NCBI RefSeq assembly: GCF_001311785.1
Contig: NZ_BBBX01000013.1
Span: 1 to 64,000, forward strand
DNA from: Lacticaseibacillus saniviri JCM 17471 = DSM 24301
GTDB taxonomy: Bacteria; Bacillota; Bacilli; Lactobacillales; Lactobacillaceae
DNA length: 64,000 bases
Reading direction: 5' to 3'
Translations under genes and position numbers: made by a program
The notes under the pieces: model-generated
What the model was told of the DNA's origin: nothing
What the model saw: the letters and a program-made list of their open reading frames with translations, nothing else
The model's database searches: none
Shown here: positions 41,767 to 51,469 of the stretch, piece by piece
How positions within the stretch are numbered: position 1 is the stretch's first letter
Layout of the letters: each line of letters starts with the position of its first letter

Positions 41767-41854
41767 GAATCTTCCTCCCTTTGCGGATTCCATTATATCA
41801 GTCGTTGCACGCAAAAGCGATGTGGTTAGCGCTCAAATTTGCCCGTATGTAAAC

Positions 41855-41896
41855 AAAATAAAGGTTGTGGCACCCCCTTGTGGGCGTCACAACCTC
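41855..41896 (-). terminator. Terminator after the DUF1149 gene
   Basis: Arms AGGTTGTGACGCCC / GGGTGCCACAACCT, followed by TTATTTTG on the minus strand. Confidence 0.8.
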
Positions 41897-41945
41897 TATT
41901 TTATTGCGAATCACTCAGCTTCAAACCCCTGCGTATATCAGTTGA

Positions 41946-42356
41946 CTAGTCAGCCGCTTTGAAATTCAGTGAAATGCCTTGATCTAAGGCAACAGCTGTC
42001 ACCTGATAGGTCAACGTTTCAATGGTTTCAACCAAGGGCCGTGATAACTTGGCGAGATCTTCTTGGGCGATGTCTTTGGGTTCGCCAAAGAAATCGAGAA
42101 TCTGAACCACACGAGAAATTTGGCCTGAAATTTGGAAGCCAGTATTTTCTGGCACCACGTTGAATGGCACCATGATTTCATACATATTGCCCGCTTTTAA
42201 TTCATCCTTACGTTCAGGATCGTTGGGTTCAACTTGGCGCATTGCCACCTGAATATCCTGCTTGACTTCGGCATCCATGCCGACCAAGTCGTAATGAAAC
42301 GCATTAACTACAATTGCAAACTTCTTTGTTTCCACTAACGCCACCTGCTTTCGCAT
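41946..42356 (-). CDS. DUF1149 family protein
   Basis: A complete 136-residue protein of the DUF1149 family found in lactobacilli and streptococci, beta-rich with a SecB-like pattern (MVPFNVVPENTGFQISGQISRVVQI). The function is not established. It lies downstream of topB in the same direction, 48 bases away, and ends with its own terminator before ftsK. Confidence 0.85.
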   Translation of the reverse strand: MRKQVALVETKKFAIVVNAFHYDLVGMDAEVKQDIQVAMRQVEPNDPERKDELKAGNMYEIMVPFNVVPENTGFQISGQISRVVQILDFFGEPKDIAQEDLAKLSRPLVETIETLTYQVTAVALDQGISLNFKAAD

Positions 42357-42404
42357 TGTTTGTACACCTTTGAGCGTACCGCATTGCCGCTAAAAATGCC
42401 ACTG

Positions 42405-44446
42405 CTACTGATTCTTCATCGCAGCTTTTAACGCAGCAGCTAATGGACTTTCGGCTTCTTCATCAGGCTTGCTGTAGCGATCGATCAGCTTGCGTTCTTC
42501 ACGTTTGTTGACGCGCTTAGACTTGCCCTTAGCTTCCGTCATTGCTTCGGTGTTACCGCAGTTTAAGCACTTGAAGTAATCGCCCTTGGCACCTGTGAGA
42601 ATCACCATCTTCTTGTGGCATTGTGAACAGCGGTGATTCGTCACCTTAGGATCGCGATAACGCTTGTAGTTGCAGCTTGGATTCGTGCAAATCAGAAGAA
42701 CACCTTGCTTGGTCTGTTTCTCTTTCAAAAGTGAATCGCAGACCGGACAGTGTTTTTGTGTGAGGCTGTGATCTTGATAGGTTGCCGTGCTACGTTTGAT
42801 TTCGGCCACTAAGGCCGTCGTCTCCTGCTTGATATCTTGCATGAAGGTTTGGCGCTTGAGCTGACCACTCTCAATTTGCTTGAGACTGGCTTCCCACTTG
42901 GCGGTCAAATCAGGCGTGACCAGACGTGAGTTCACCAGCTTGAGCAGTTGATTGCCCTTTGGCGTCATCAACAAATCGCGGCCCTGTTTGCGCATCAATT
43001 CGCTGCTCTGCAGTTTTTCGATGATGTCGGCGCGCGTTGCCGGTGTACCCAGCCCAAATTGATCCATCTTGCCCAGTAAGGTGGCTTCGTTCAATCGCGG
43101 CTTCGGTGTCGTCTTTTTGGCCGTCCGGTTGGCATGGCCTGTGAGCTTTTCGCCCACCTTGAGCGGCGTCACATCCGATTTCGCCACGTCCTTGAATCCC
43201 GGATCGACCACCGCGGTCTCCCTCAAGGTGAGTGACTGCTTCCCGGCGGTCAGTGTCACGGTATAAGTGGTGGCTTGATAAGCCGGCTTGAACAGATCCA
43301 AGAATCGATCGGCAATCAGGCGATAAATCCGTAACTCATCTTGATCCAGCTTGCTGGCATTTAACACCTGTTCGGTCGGAATCAAGCCGTAGTGATCACC
43401 CACCTTGGCATTGTTAAAGACATTATTAGCCGGTTGTTGACTGCTGAAGCTGCGTGCCTCTGGCCGGTATGGACTCATTGCGGCCAAACGTGCCGTCAGT
43501 GAACCCTTCAGATCCGTTGTCAGATACTTGGAATCCGTCCGCGGATAAGTGACCAATTTTTCACGTTCATACAGATTTTGCAGATAATTGAGTGTCTGCT
43601 TGGGTGAGTAACCAAACTTTTGGTTGGCTACCTGCTGCAGTTCATTCAAGTCGTATGGCAGTGGTGGCAATTCCTTGTGGGCTTTGGTCTTGATGGCCGT
43701 TACCGTCAATGACTGCTGATCCAGCTGACTCACCAGTGCTTGCGCGGCATCCGCTGAGAGTTTTTGATCGAGTTTGGCTTCACCGCGATCAGTGGCCACG
43801 CTCACCTGGTAGTAGGTTTCCGGTTTGAACGCATTGATCTGTTGTTCACGCTTCGCCACAAAGCCAACGTTGGCGTCTGCACCCGGCCCGCTGACAATGA
43901 GTCATCATACTTAATCGTCAGTGCCCGACTGACATTGAGACCAACCAACCAATCGGCTTCGGCCCGTGCCAGCGCCGCTTGATAGAGATCGTCATACTCC
44001 TTGGCAGGTTTGAGCTTGGCAAAGCCTTCACGAATCGCTTGATCCGTTTGCGATGAAATCCAGAGCCGTTTGATGGGTTTCTTGAACTGAAGGTAGTTGA
44101 AGATGTAGCGCGCCACGAGTTCCCCTTCACGCCCCGCATCAGTCGCAATCACTGCCATGTCGATATCGCTGCGTTTGGCCAGACTCTTGACCACCGCCAA
44201 TTGGCTGCGCGTTTGCTTGAGTGGTGTTGTTTCCAAACGTTCGGGAATCATCGGCAGGGTCTCAAACGACCATTCTTTCCACTCCGGATGATACTGTTCC
44301 GGCATTTTGAGCGTCAGTAAGTGCCCCAGCGACCACGTCACCAGGTAGCCATTGCCCTCAAAATAACCATGATGTTTCTGTTTTGCGCCCAGCACCCGGG
44401 CGAGTTCCGCCCCGACGCTAGGTTTTTCAGCTAAGACGAGCTTCAT
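42405..44446 (-). CDS. topB: DNA topoisomerase III (one frameshift)
   Basis: A type IA topoisomerase of about 680 residues. The Toprim domain (MKLVLAEKPSVGAELARVLG, VIATDAGREGELVARYI) and the active-site tyrosine in LVTYPRTDSKYL are clear. The C-terminus has two zinc ribbons (CPVC...CTNPSC and CSQCHKK...CLNC). The frame breaks near 43870 (PTLAL-VAKREQQ) where one G is missing. The start at 44446 has a Shine-Dalgarno GTGAGG that overlaps the trmL stop, so trmL-topB are coupled. Confidence 0.92.
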
Positions 44447-44454
44447 GTTATGCC

Positions 44455-44964
44455 TCACTTTAATTTGTCATGTTCATAGGTATGATGGCGTTCCAAGCCA
44501 GCAAAATCTTGTTGTCGCAAAGCTTCATAGACGACCAAAGCAGCCGTATTTGAGAGATTGAGTGCGCGCACCTTGTCAGTCATTGGAATCCGCAGTGCTT
44601 TTTCTGGATTGGCCCGCATAAAGGGTTCTGGCAGGCCTGTGGTTTCCTTGCCGAATAAGAAGTAGTGATCGACGTCTGTTGCCGAAAGATCGCGGTCAGA
44701 ATAGGTATCATCCGCAAACTTACTGATTAAGTAGAGATACTTTTGATCAGGCACGGTCGCCAGAAAATCATCGAGGCTGTCATGATAGACAACTTTGACA
44801 GCATCCCAGTAGTCGAGGCCGGCGCGCTTGAGGTGTTTGTCATCCACTTCAAACCCCAATGGCTTGATGAGGTGCAAATAGCTATCTGTCGCTGCCGCTG
44901 TCCGTGCGATGTTGCCGGTATTAGCGGGAATAAGTGGTTCAAATAAGACGATGTGATTAGTCAT
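44455..44964 (-). CDS. trmL: tRNA (cytidine(34)-2'-O)-methyltransferase TrmL
   Basis: A complete 169-residue SPOUT-fold methyltransferase that modifies the wobble base of tRNA-Leu. Knot motifs [13 protein letters not shown] and [27 protein letters not shown] are present, with the N-terminal [19 protein letters not shown]. It is first gene of trmL-topB. Upstream is a leader of about 147 bases with a hairpin and an intrinsic terminator, which makes attenuation likely. A tRNA-Leu gene (CAG) lies 15 kb away. Confidence 0.95.
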   Translation of the reverse strand: MTNHIVLFEPLIPANTGNIARTAAATDSYLHLIKPLGFEVDDKHLKRAGLDYWDAVKVVYHDSLDDFLATVPDQKYLYLISKFADDTYSDRDLSATDVDHYFLFGKETTGLPEPFMRANPEKALRIPMTDKVRALNLSNTAALVVYEALRQQDFAGLERHHTYEHDKLK

Positions 44965-44994
44965 GAATTAGCCTCCAAATCAATATGAGTGTAC

Positions 44995-45040
44995 AAAAAA
45001 AACGCATTGCTTCGGTGATATCACGGCGAAGCAATACGTT
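44995..45040 (-). terminator. Intrinsic terminator in the trmL leader
   Basis: Arms AACGTATTGCTTCG / CGAAGCAATGCGTT with an inner GTGATATCAC palindrome, followed by eight T on the minus strand. It ends 30 bases before the trmL ATG, too close for another promoter after it, so trmL must be transcribed through it. Confidence 0.85.
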
Positions 45041-45057
45041 AGTTAAGATTCCTATCG

Positions 45058-45096
45058 CTAACTTTTATCACCGCAAGCAAATCTGATAAAAGTTAG
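45058..45096 (-). other. Perfect hairpin in the trmL leader
   Basis: Twelve-base perfect arms CTAACTTTTATC / GATAAAAGTTAG around a 15-base loop, 18 bases upstream of the terminator hairpin. The 3' arm GTTAG could alternatively pair with CTAAC at the foot of the terminator, giving a possible antiterminator. Confidence 0.6.
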
Positions 45097-45117
45097 AAAT
45101 AAAAATTGCCTGCGAAT

Positions 45118-45146
45118 AATATAACACCGGAAAACCCGAAAATCAA
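45118..45146 (-). promoter_or_regulatory. Candidate promoter for trmL-topB
   Basis: TTGATT (45146-45141) and TATATT (45123-45118) separated by 17 bases on the minus strand, downstream of the rlmA stop codon. The start would be near 45111. Confidence 0.65.
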
Positions 45147-45199
45147 GCCTTTCTGTGAGAAGTTCACACAGTCTCTGGCAATGGATTGTGACAACCTGT

Positions 45200-46032
45200 T
45201 TACCCCAGTGAATCCACCGTGATAAGACTGACATCCACGGTGATTGCGGCCGGTGGATTGGCCAATAATTGCGTGCGGGCCTCAACGCTCGCCTGCCAGC
45301 TCAACGGTGTCATGGTGAGCACCGCCTCAAATACGCCGGCGTGAGCGCAAAGTCATACCGCACCCGCTGAATTTGGGCCTCCGGATAGCGCTGCTGCAGA
45401 TGACTCATGACTTTGGCATTGCTATAGGTCGCCTTGTCACTGCCCGCATACAAGCCCTCGCGCAACTGCTTGAGGTAATCCGCGTTAGGAATCACCTTGA
45501 AGAGCCGGCCACCAGGTGCGACACGTTCAAACTCGGCATAAGCACCGGGTGAAAACAGATCGACAATAGTCGTAAAGCTCCCGGCCAGAAATGGCAAATG
45601 TGCCAGATCCGCCACACAGAAAAAGGCCGGACTGTTCAACGCCCCTGCCAAGTTGATCGCCGGTGCCGAGATGTCAAAGCCGATGGTGGTCGCACCACTT
45701 TCGGCCAATTTGACGGTTGGTGTTCCCTCCCCGCAACCGATATCCAGCACACGATCAGCCGCATTCAACTGAGGTTTGATTTCATCTAAGAACGGGTCAA
45801 ACAACCCTGCATTCAACGCCGTGCGCCGCGCTGACAGCATGTTGGTACTGTATTCGGTTGCCACTGGGGCATTCAAAAAGTTCACTGTTCCCTTTTTAGC
45901 CAAATCGAATCGATGCTGATTGGCGCAGACCAGCGACAGCTCATCGCGAAGCAGTTCTGCCCCACATACCGGACACGCAAAGATGCCTGGATGGTCACTC
46001 ACAAATTGTGCTTTTTCAAAAATTTTTCGCAT
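45200..46032 (-). CDS. rlmA: 23S rRNA (guanine) methyltransferase RlmA-like (one frameshift)
   Basis: About 277 residues. An N-terminal zinc site (CPVC ... CANQHRFD), the SAM-binding motif VLDIGCGEGTPTV near residues 93-105 and the FSPGAYAEFERV segment are typical of RlmA(I/II) enzymes acting on G745/G748 of 23S rRNA. Near 45325 one G is missing after PAYL; restored, the tail reads EAVLTMTPLSWQASVEART and ends at 45200. Without correction the protein stops at 45310. Divergent from corA. Confidence 0.9.
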
Positions 46033-46109
46033 CTTATCGCTCCAAGTCGTTTACAGCGAGCGGATTTGAAGTAGACTGGTAGTATTCCATATGAAAAAGG
46101 AGAACAACC

Positions 46110-47057
46110 ATGCTCGCTGTTTATAAGTATGATGATACCGAGAAGCAATTGCGGAAACAAGCCCGAATTGAACCGGACGTGTGGATCAACGCAATTGACC
46201 CCACCCCAGATGAACTCGCCACGCTGCAAGCCAAGACCCATGTGCCTGAGGCTTTCCTGCTCTATGGCTTGGACGAAGATGAGAGTGCCCGGTTCGAATA
46301 CGATGAAGATGCCGATGCGAGTCTCATTATTTTCGATAATCCGACCGTCACCCGTGACGATCACCGCAATTTTGCCTATGAAACCGACCCGCTTGCTATC
46401 ATTCTGACCAAACGCGCCATTATTACCATCAACAAAACTGATGTCCCCTTGCTCACTCAATTCAGTGATAATCGTGTGTCACATTTCAATCCGCGGTTCC
46501 GGCAACGCGCTGCCTTGCAAATCATGTATCAAGTCACGGTGAGCTACCTGACTTACCTGCGTGAAATCAACAAGCATCGCATCCAGATTGAACGCCAATT
46601 GCAAAGAAATCTCAAAAACCAAGAACTGTTCGGCTTAATGGGGATTCAACGCAGTTTGGTGTACTTCATGATGAGCCTGCGGACCGATCGCAATGTGCTC
46701 GAAAACCTCAAGCGTGCCAATACCTTACACCTTGATGAGGATGATCTTGATTACCTCGATGACATCATGATTGAAAATCAACAAGGTATGGAAATGGCAT
46801 CCATCAGTAATTCCATCATTAATGAGACCGCCGATACTTACTCCTCCGTCATTAACAATAATATGAACGGTGTCATGAAGATGCTGACCTCGTATTCAAT
46901 TATTTTGACGGTACCCACACTGGTCTTCTCATTCTATGGGATGAACGTCAAACTCCCATTTGCCGGTGATACGTTCAGCTGGATTACCACTATCGGTATC
47001 TCGGCCCTCATTGCCATCGTGCTGGCGATTCAATTCTGGCACCGGAAACTCTTTTAA
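46110..47057 (+). CDS. corA: CorA-family magnesium/divalent cation transporter
   Basis: A complete 315-residue protein with a soluble N-terminal funnel domain, a long helical stretch and two C-terminal membrane helices; the selectivity motif GMN is in YGMNVKLPF near residue 280. It has a good ribosome-binding site (AAAAGGAG) and its own terminator. Transport of Mg2+ or a related divalent ion through a pentameric channel is the family role. Confidence 0.93.
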   Translation: MLAVYKYDDTEKQLRKQARIEPDVWINAIDPTPDELATLQAKTHVPEAFLLYGLDEDESARFEYDEDADASLIIFDNPTVTRDDHRNFAYETDPLAIILTKRAIITINKTDVPLLTQFSDNRVSHFNPRFRQRAALQIMYQVTVSYLTYLREINKHRIQIERQLQRNLKNQELFGLMGIQRSLVYFMMSLRTDRNVLENLKRANTLHLDEDDLDYLDDIMIENQQGMEMASISNSIINETADTYSSVINNNMNGVMKMLTSYSIILTVPTLVFSFYGMNVKLPFAGDTFSWITTIGISALIAIVLAIQFWHRKLF

Positions 47058-47084
47058 ATCAGTTATCAATTCAGAGTCGCGAAT

Positions 47085-47118
47085 AGAGCTTTCCAGCTCA
47101 AAAGCGGCTCTTTTTTTT
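47085..47118 (+). terminator. Terminator after corA
   Basis: AGAGC/GCTCT stem with further pairing, followed by eight T. Confidence 0.75.
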
Positions 47119-47168
47119 GACCCTTTTCAAGCAAAACACGAACAATATAAAAAATTCAAAATAAAAGT

Positions 47169-47197
47169 TTGACATTATCGCTGATATTGCGTATATT
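47169..47197 (+). promoter_or_regulatory. Promoter of guaC
   Basis: TTGACA (47169-47174) and TATATT (47192-47197) with a 17-base spacer; the gene starts 70 bases further on. Confidence 0.8.
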
Positions 47198-47266
47198 GAC
47201 TCTTGGTTCGAATGAATTATTGTTGATTTCAAATTAATGTTCGTCTTTTACGAGAGGATGGCCCAC

Positions 47267-48242
47267 ATGGAACTTTTTGATTACGAAGATATTCAGCTTA
47301 TTCCTAACAAGTGTATTGTACGCAGCCGTAAAGAGGTCGATACCACGGTCACATTTGGTCCTCGGGACTTCAAATTACCCGTGGTTCCCGCTAACATGCA
47401 GACCATTATCGATGAACCACTCGCTGTTTGGTTGGCTGAGCACGATTATTTTACGTGATGCACCGATTCAATCCTGAACGGCGCCCAAGCATTTGTTGAA
47501 ATGATGCAACAACGCAATCTGTTCGCGTCCATCTCTGTCGGGGTGAAGGATGAGGAATTCGACTTCATTGAAGCCCTCGCCGCAGCCAATCTGACGCCTG
47601 AATATATCACCATCGACATCGCCCATGGTCACGCTCAGATTGTGATTGATATGATTCACCACATCAAACATTATCTCCCTAACGCCTTTGTTATCGCTGG
47701 TAACGTCGGCACTCCCGAAGGCGTGCGGGAACTCGAAAACGCTGGTGCGGATGCCACCAAGGTTGGTATCGGCCCTGGTAAGGTCTGCATCACCAAGATT
47801 AAACCGGTTTTGGGACTGGTGGCTGGCAGCTGGCCGCCCTGCGCTGGTGTGCAAAAGCCGCTCGCAAGCCGATTATCACCGATGGCGGCATTCGCACCCA
47901 CGGCGACATCGCCAAGTCGATTCGCTTTGGCGCCACCATGTGCATGATTGGTTCCCTCTTTGCTGGACACGAAGAAACCCCTGGGAAGAAAGTGGACGTC
48001 GATGGCGTTCGCTACCAAGAATATTTCGGCTCCGCTTCTGAATATCAAAAGGGCGCACATCGCAATGTCGAAGGCAAAAAATGTTGATGCCTGTTAAGGG
48101 TCACATCGAGGACACCCTTGTCGAAATGCAAGAAGATCTGCAGTCTGCCATCTCTTATGCGGGCGGCAAAGACCTGGGCGCATTGACCAAAGTGGACTAT
48201 GTCATCGTTAAGAATTCGATTTTCAATGGCGATGCTATCTAG
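47267..48242 (+). CDS. guaC: GMP reductase (four frameshifts)
   Basis: Converts GMP to IMP with NADPH. The reconstructed protein of about 325 residues starts [16 protein letters not shown], a typical GMP reductase type 2 start, has the phosphate/active-site region [11 protein letters not shown] followed by TGFGTGGWQ, and ends [10 protein letters not shown]. Frames break near 47452 (T run), 47490 (extra A), 47812 (A run) and 48078 (A run). No purine riboswitch or PurR box is visible upstream. The indel density is the highest in the window with the metallophosphoesterase gene. Confidence 0.88.
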
Positions 48243-48370
48243 CACTTACAAAAATAAGTTTTATTGTATCCGTTTGTTTTGTGCTAATCTTATTGAGACT
48301 TTTATTGAGGTACGAATGGTTCGTTGAATACAGATTCTCATTAATTTTGGCACAAAAAGGAGCGAATACT

Positions 48371-48640
48371 TTGGCAAAGAAATCCAAGATCGAAAAAGCA
48401 AAGAAGATTCAAGCAACTGTTGATAAGTACGCTGATTTGCGGGCACAGTATAAGGCAGAAAAGAACTATGCTGCTTTACAAACACTACCTCGTAACGCAT
48501 CCCCTGTTCGGGTGCACAATCGCGACGCAATCGATGGCCGCCCACACGCTTACATGCGCAAGTTCAAGATGTCACGGCTTAACTTCCGTGATCTCGCTCA
48601 CAAGGGTCAAATTCCTGGTGTGCGTAAGGCTTCTTGGTAA
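48371..48640 (+). CDS. rpsN: 30S ribosomal protein S14, zinc-independent type
   Basis: An 89-residue S14 with TTG start at 48371 (AAAGGAG seven bases upstream). It has the C-terminal hallmark [21 protein letters not shown] but no CxxC pairs, so it is the cysteine-free paralogue that in Bacillus is used under zinc limitation. It stands alone, away from the ribosomal operon, which agrees with that. I see no convincing Zur box upstream. Confidence 0.92.
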   Translation: MAKKSKIEKAKKIQATVDKYADLRAQYKAEKNYAALQTLPRNASPVRVHNRDAIDGRPHAYMRKFKMSRLNFRDLAHKGQIPGVRKASW

Positions 48641-48656
48641 GCAAAATATTACAAAA

Positions 48657-48688
48657 AGAGGTTGGGACACATGTCCCAACCTCTTTTT
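48657..48688. terminator. Bidirectional terminator after rpsN
   Basis: Perfect arms AAGAGGTTGGGACA / TGTCCCAACCTCTT flanked by A and T runs. In the minus direction it also closes repeat copy B. Confidence 0.9.
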
Positions 48689-48697
48689 GTACTTTCC

Positions 48698-48781
48698 GAA
48701 CAATATAGACTAATCGCGTGCCAAAAGGCTGAGAATTCCGGTTAACAAAGAAGTGTGCGAACTCGCGCTTAGCAACTGAGC
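48698..48781 (-). repeat. 3'-side intergenic repeat element, copy B (downstream of the sorbitol IIA gene)
   Basis: Nearly identical to copy D over about 80 bases (GCGAGTT(C/T)GCACACTTCT, CCGGAATTCTCA, GATTA(G/A)TCTATATTGTTC). It is in the orientation of the minus-strand gene at 48958, but about 180 bases beyond its stop. The 5' boundary is joined to a separate long hairpin (48780-48848). Confidence 0.8.
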
Positions 48782-48848
48782 AACAGCATAGGTTCGTTTA
48801 ATTGGCGATTTGTGCCAATAACGAACTACGCTGGGCGCAAGTTGTTGC
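48780..48848. other. Long imperfect hairpin adjoining repeat copy B
   Basis: GCAACA/TGTTGC, AGC/GCT, GTTCGTT/AACGAAC and ATTGGC/GCCAAT nest in order around a 7-base loop. The remaining stretch to 48957 holds no gene I can identify. Confidence 0.55.
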
Positions 48849-48957
48849 GAGTTCAAACACGTTAATGAATTGATTCAAATTCTAAATTCGGAATTTATCA
48901 TCAATTCCTGTTAATCCTCATTCTCAAAAAACCTTTTCTCACAGCTTCTTCCTACGA

Positions 48958-49326
48958 TCAATCGTAGTAAACGATGGTATCGCCCTCATGAATCTCAGGC
49001 ATGACACTTGGCGTCAGATACAAAGCACTTTCCAACCGATCGACATCTGGTGCCGCTTGGAACAGCAATGCCACATGCCCGATTGTTGTAAAGTTTTGAT
49101 CCGCGAGCTTGCCAACATGCGTGATCGTATAGGTCTGATCATTAATCGTGATCGTTTGATCTGCTTTAAATTTGAAGCCGCTCAGCTGATCGCGTTGTTC
49201 AAAACGTTGGATTACCGTCACTGTTTTGAGTGCATCCGTTGCGCTCTCATCAAACAAAATCAGCATTTTATCGTCTGGATTCAGTGCGTCTGGCCCAATT
49301 TCTGTAATCGTTGCGGTAAGATTCAT
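48958..49326 (-). CDS. PTS glucitol/sorbitol-type IIA component, stand-alone
   Basis: A complete 122-residue protein of the SrlB/GutB-IIA family, with the family motif VGKLADQNFTTIGHVALLF near residues 70-88. No IIB, IIC or dehydrogenase gene is nearby, so it is an orphan. It could serve a transporter encoded elsewhere or have taken a regulatory role. Start ATG at 49326 has AAAGGATGG upstream. Confidence 0.85.
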   Translation of the reverse strand: MNLTATITEIGPDALNPDDKMLILFDESATDALKTVTVIQRFEQRDQLSGFKFKADQTITINDQTYTITHVGKLADQNFTTIGHVALLFQAAPDVDRLESALYLTPSVMPEIHEGDTIVYYD

Positions 49327-49398
49327 TAGTCGTCCATCCTTTCGTTAATAACTTCATTCTAACACGAATTGGCGGCTTTCGAATCCGCTTTCTCGTGT

Positions 49399-49404
49399 TA
49401 TACT
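49399..49404 (+). promoter_or_regulatory. Extended -10 element of the lactonase gene
   Basis: TGTTATACT is an extended -10 (TGNTATAAT type) 28 bases before the ATG; no good -35 at normal spacing. Confidence 0.45.
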
Positions 49405-49431
49405 GAATTTTGTGAAAGGGGTTTTCAACTC

Positions 49432-50460
49432 ATGAAAGAAACAGTTCTCTTAGGCGGCTATACCCGTCGCGAAGGTAAAGGCATTTATCGCGCCACACTC
49501 GATACCGAGGCGGCAACGCTCAGCACACCCGAGGCATTTATCACCACGCTCGGCAGTCCTACCTACCTCGCCGTATCCAAGGCCAATGCGCTCTATGCGA
49601 TTGATGGCGTCGATAAAACCGGTGGTCTGGCCAGCTTTGATTTGGCCACCACACCAGCTACATTGTTAAACACGGTGCTTGAACCCGGCAGTTCCCCCGC
49701 TCATGTCAGCATCGATGAAGCACGGCAACTCGTATTTGCCAGCAACTATCATGAAGGCCGCATCAATGTCTATCGCATCAACGCGGATAAGAGTCTCACG
49801 GCAGCGGACAGCGTGACTCACGATGGCAAGGGCCCACGTCCTGAACAAGAAGCGTCTCACGTCCACTTTGCTGACCTCACGCCGGATGGTCGCTTAGCCG
49901 TTGTTGACCTGGGTAACGACACCGTCACCGTCTATGATGTCAGTGACACCGGTAAGCTCACGCTCGTCAGCACACTGGTGGTACCAGAAGGCTATGGACC
50001 ACGCCACTTGGCCTTTAATCACGGTCACAACATCGCCTACCTGTTAGGTGAATTGTCCAGCCAAGTCAGCGTTTTGACGTATGATCAGGCAACGGGTGCG
50101 TTCACCCTGGGCGAGACTCTGCCGACGATTCCTGCCGACTGGACCGCTCACAATGGCGCGGCTGCCATTCGCCTGACACAAGATAACAAGTTCCTCTATG
50201 TCAGCAATCGTGGTCACAACAGTATCACCGTCTATGCGGTAAGTGACGATGGCATGCATCTGACACAGATTCAACAGATCAGCACGGAAGGCGATTTTCC
50301 ACGCGACTTCAATCTCGACCCGACAGAAGCTTTCGTCTTAGCGGTGAACCAAAACAGCGACAACGGCACACTCTATCGCCGCGACGCTCAAACTGGATTG
50401 TTGACAATGATTCAAAAGGATATCGTGACCCCAGAATCAACGGATGTCACCTTTCTTTAA
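49432..50460 (+). CDS. pgl: Lactonase-family beta-propeller protein (6-phosphogluconolactonase type)
   Basis: A complete 342-residue protein of the YkgB/Pgl seven-bladed propeller family, which hydrolyses 6-phosphogluconolactone in the pentose phosphate/phosphogluconate route. It begins MKETVLLGGYTRREGKGIY and has the typical repeats ending with RHLAFNHGHNIAYLLGEL and FLYVSNRGHNSITVY. The start at 49432 has GAAAGGGG upstream; a longer frame from 49369 contains the promoter and is rejected. Confidence 0.9.
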   Translation: MKETVLLGGYTRREGKGIYRATLDTEAATLSTPEAFITTLGSPTYLAVSKANALYAIDGVDKTGGLASFDLATTPATLLNTVLEPGSSPAHVSIDEARQLVFASNYHEGRINVYRINADKSLTAADSVTHDGKGPRPEQEASHVHFADLTPDGRLAVVDLGNDTVTVYDVSDTGKLTLVSTLVVPEGYGPRHLAFNHGHNIAYLLGELSSQVSVLTYDQATGAFTLGETLPTIPADWTAHNGAAAIRLTQDNKFLYVSNRGHNSITVYAVSDDGMHLTQIQQISTEGDFPRDFNLDPTEAFVLAVNQNSDNGTLYRRDAQTGLLTMIQKDIVTPESTDVTFL

Positions 50461-50475
50461 TCACTAACTACTGAG

Positions 50476-50508
50476 AAGAGAAGTCGCGCGCATCGCGGCT
50501 TCTTTTTT
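50476..50508 (+). terminator. Terminator after the lactonase gene
   Basis: Arms AGAAGTCGCG / CGCGGCTTCT followed by six T. Confidence 0.85.
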
Positions 50509-50634
50509 CATGCAATCAACATTGACTTCTACATTTTCTTCAAAGATTAGTCATTCTAGTGGCAGAATCGTGTTTTGACGGTATACTAATAACATTGATT
50601 AAATTTCAATGATTGACTTTAAGGAGGAGAAAGT

Positions 50635-51455
50635 GTGTTAGACATTATTAAGGCCATTGTGATCGGGATTGTTGAAGGGCTCACGGAATTCCTGCCCATC
50701 AGCTCGACCGGTCATATCGACTTGGTCAACAGCGTCATCAAGTTGGACCAGTCAAAAGAATTCGTTGCGATGTTTGAGTATGTGATTCAATTTGGGGCAA
50801 TTCTCGCCGTGATCTTCTTGTACTTCAATCGGCTGAACCCACTGTCACCTAGCAAAACCAAACAGGAGCAACACGATATTTGGCAATTATGGTTCAAGGT
50901 GATTGTCGCCGTCATTCCATCCGTCGTCATCGGGTTACCACTGAACACTGGATGGATGAACACCTTCACACCCCATTGGTTGTCGCAACAACCTTAATTA
51001 TCTATGGGATTCTGTTCATCGTGATTGAGAACTACTTCAAGAACCGCCCCGCCAAGTTCAGTAGCTTGAACGACCTCACCTACCAGATGGCATTGATGAT
51101 TGGGATTTTCCAAGTGCTTTCCATTGTGCCTGGTACCAGTCGTTCCGGTGCCACCATTCTGGGGGCCATCATCTTGGGCACCTCACGCTATGTGGCAACT
51201 GAATTCTCATTCTTCATGGCGATTCCGACCATGGTTGGGGTATCGATTTTGAAAATCGGAAAGTTCCTGCTCCAGGGTGGCACATTTGGAGGCGAACAAT
51301 GGGCCATCCTGTTAACCGGGTCCGTTGTCTCCTTCATCGTTGCCTGGATTTCAATCAAGTGGCTGCTGAAATTCGTTCAAACGCATGATTTCAAGCCATT
51401 TGGTTGGTACCGGATTATTCTCGGGATTATCGTGATTGCTGTTATGATCTTCTAG
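50635..51455 (+). CDS. uppP: Undecaprenyl-diphosphatase UppP/BacA (one frameshift)
   Basis: Membrane phosphatase that recycles undecaprenyl pyrophosphate and confers bacitracin tolerance. Signature motifs [14 protein letters not shown] (residues 15-28) and PGTSRSGAT are present. The frame breaks near 50950 ([17 protein letters not shown]) with one base missing. GTG start at 50635 with AAGGAGGAG upstream. Corrected length is about 273 residues. cutC follows 14 bases later. Confidence 0.93.
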
Positions 51456-51469
51456 AAAGGAGTCTTTTC

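Noticed and set aside
45058-45285. A 75-codon minus-strand frame after rlmA
   Set aside because: It is out of frame with the true rlmA tail, which explains this DNA once one G is restored; its downstream half is the trmL leader hairpin.
47060-47266. Purine riboswitch before guaC
   Set aside because: The gap contains the corA terminator and a plain promoter; no conserved purine-aptamer loops or second terminator can be seen.
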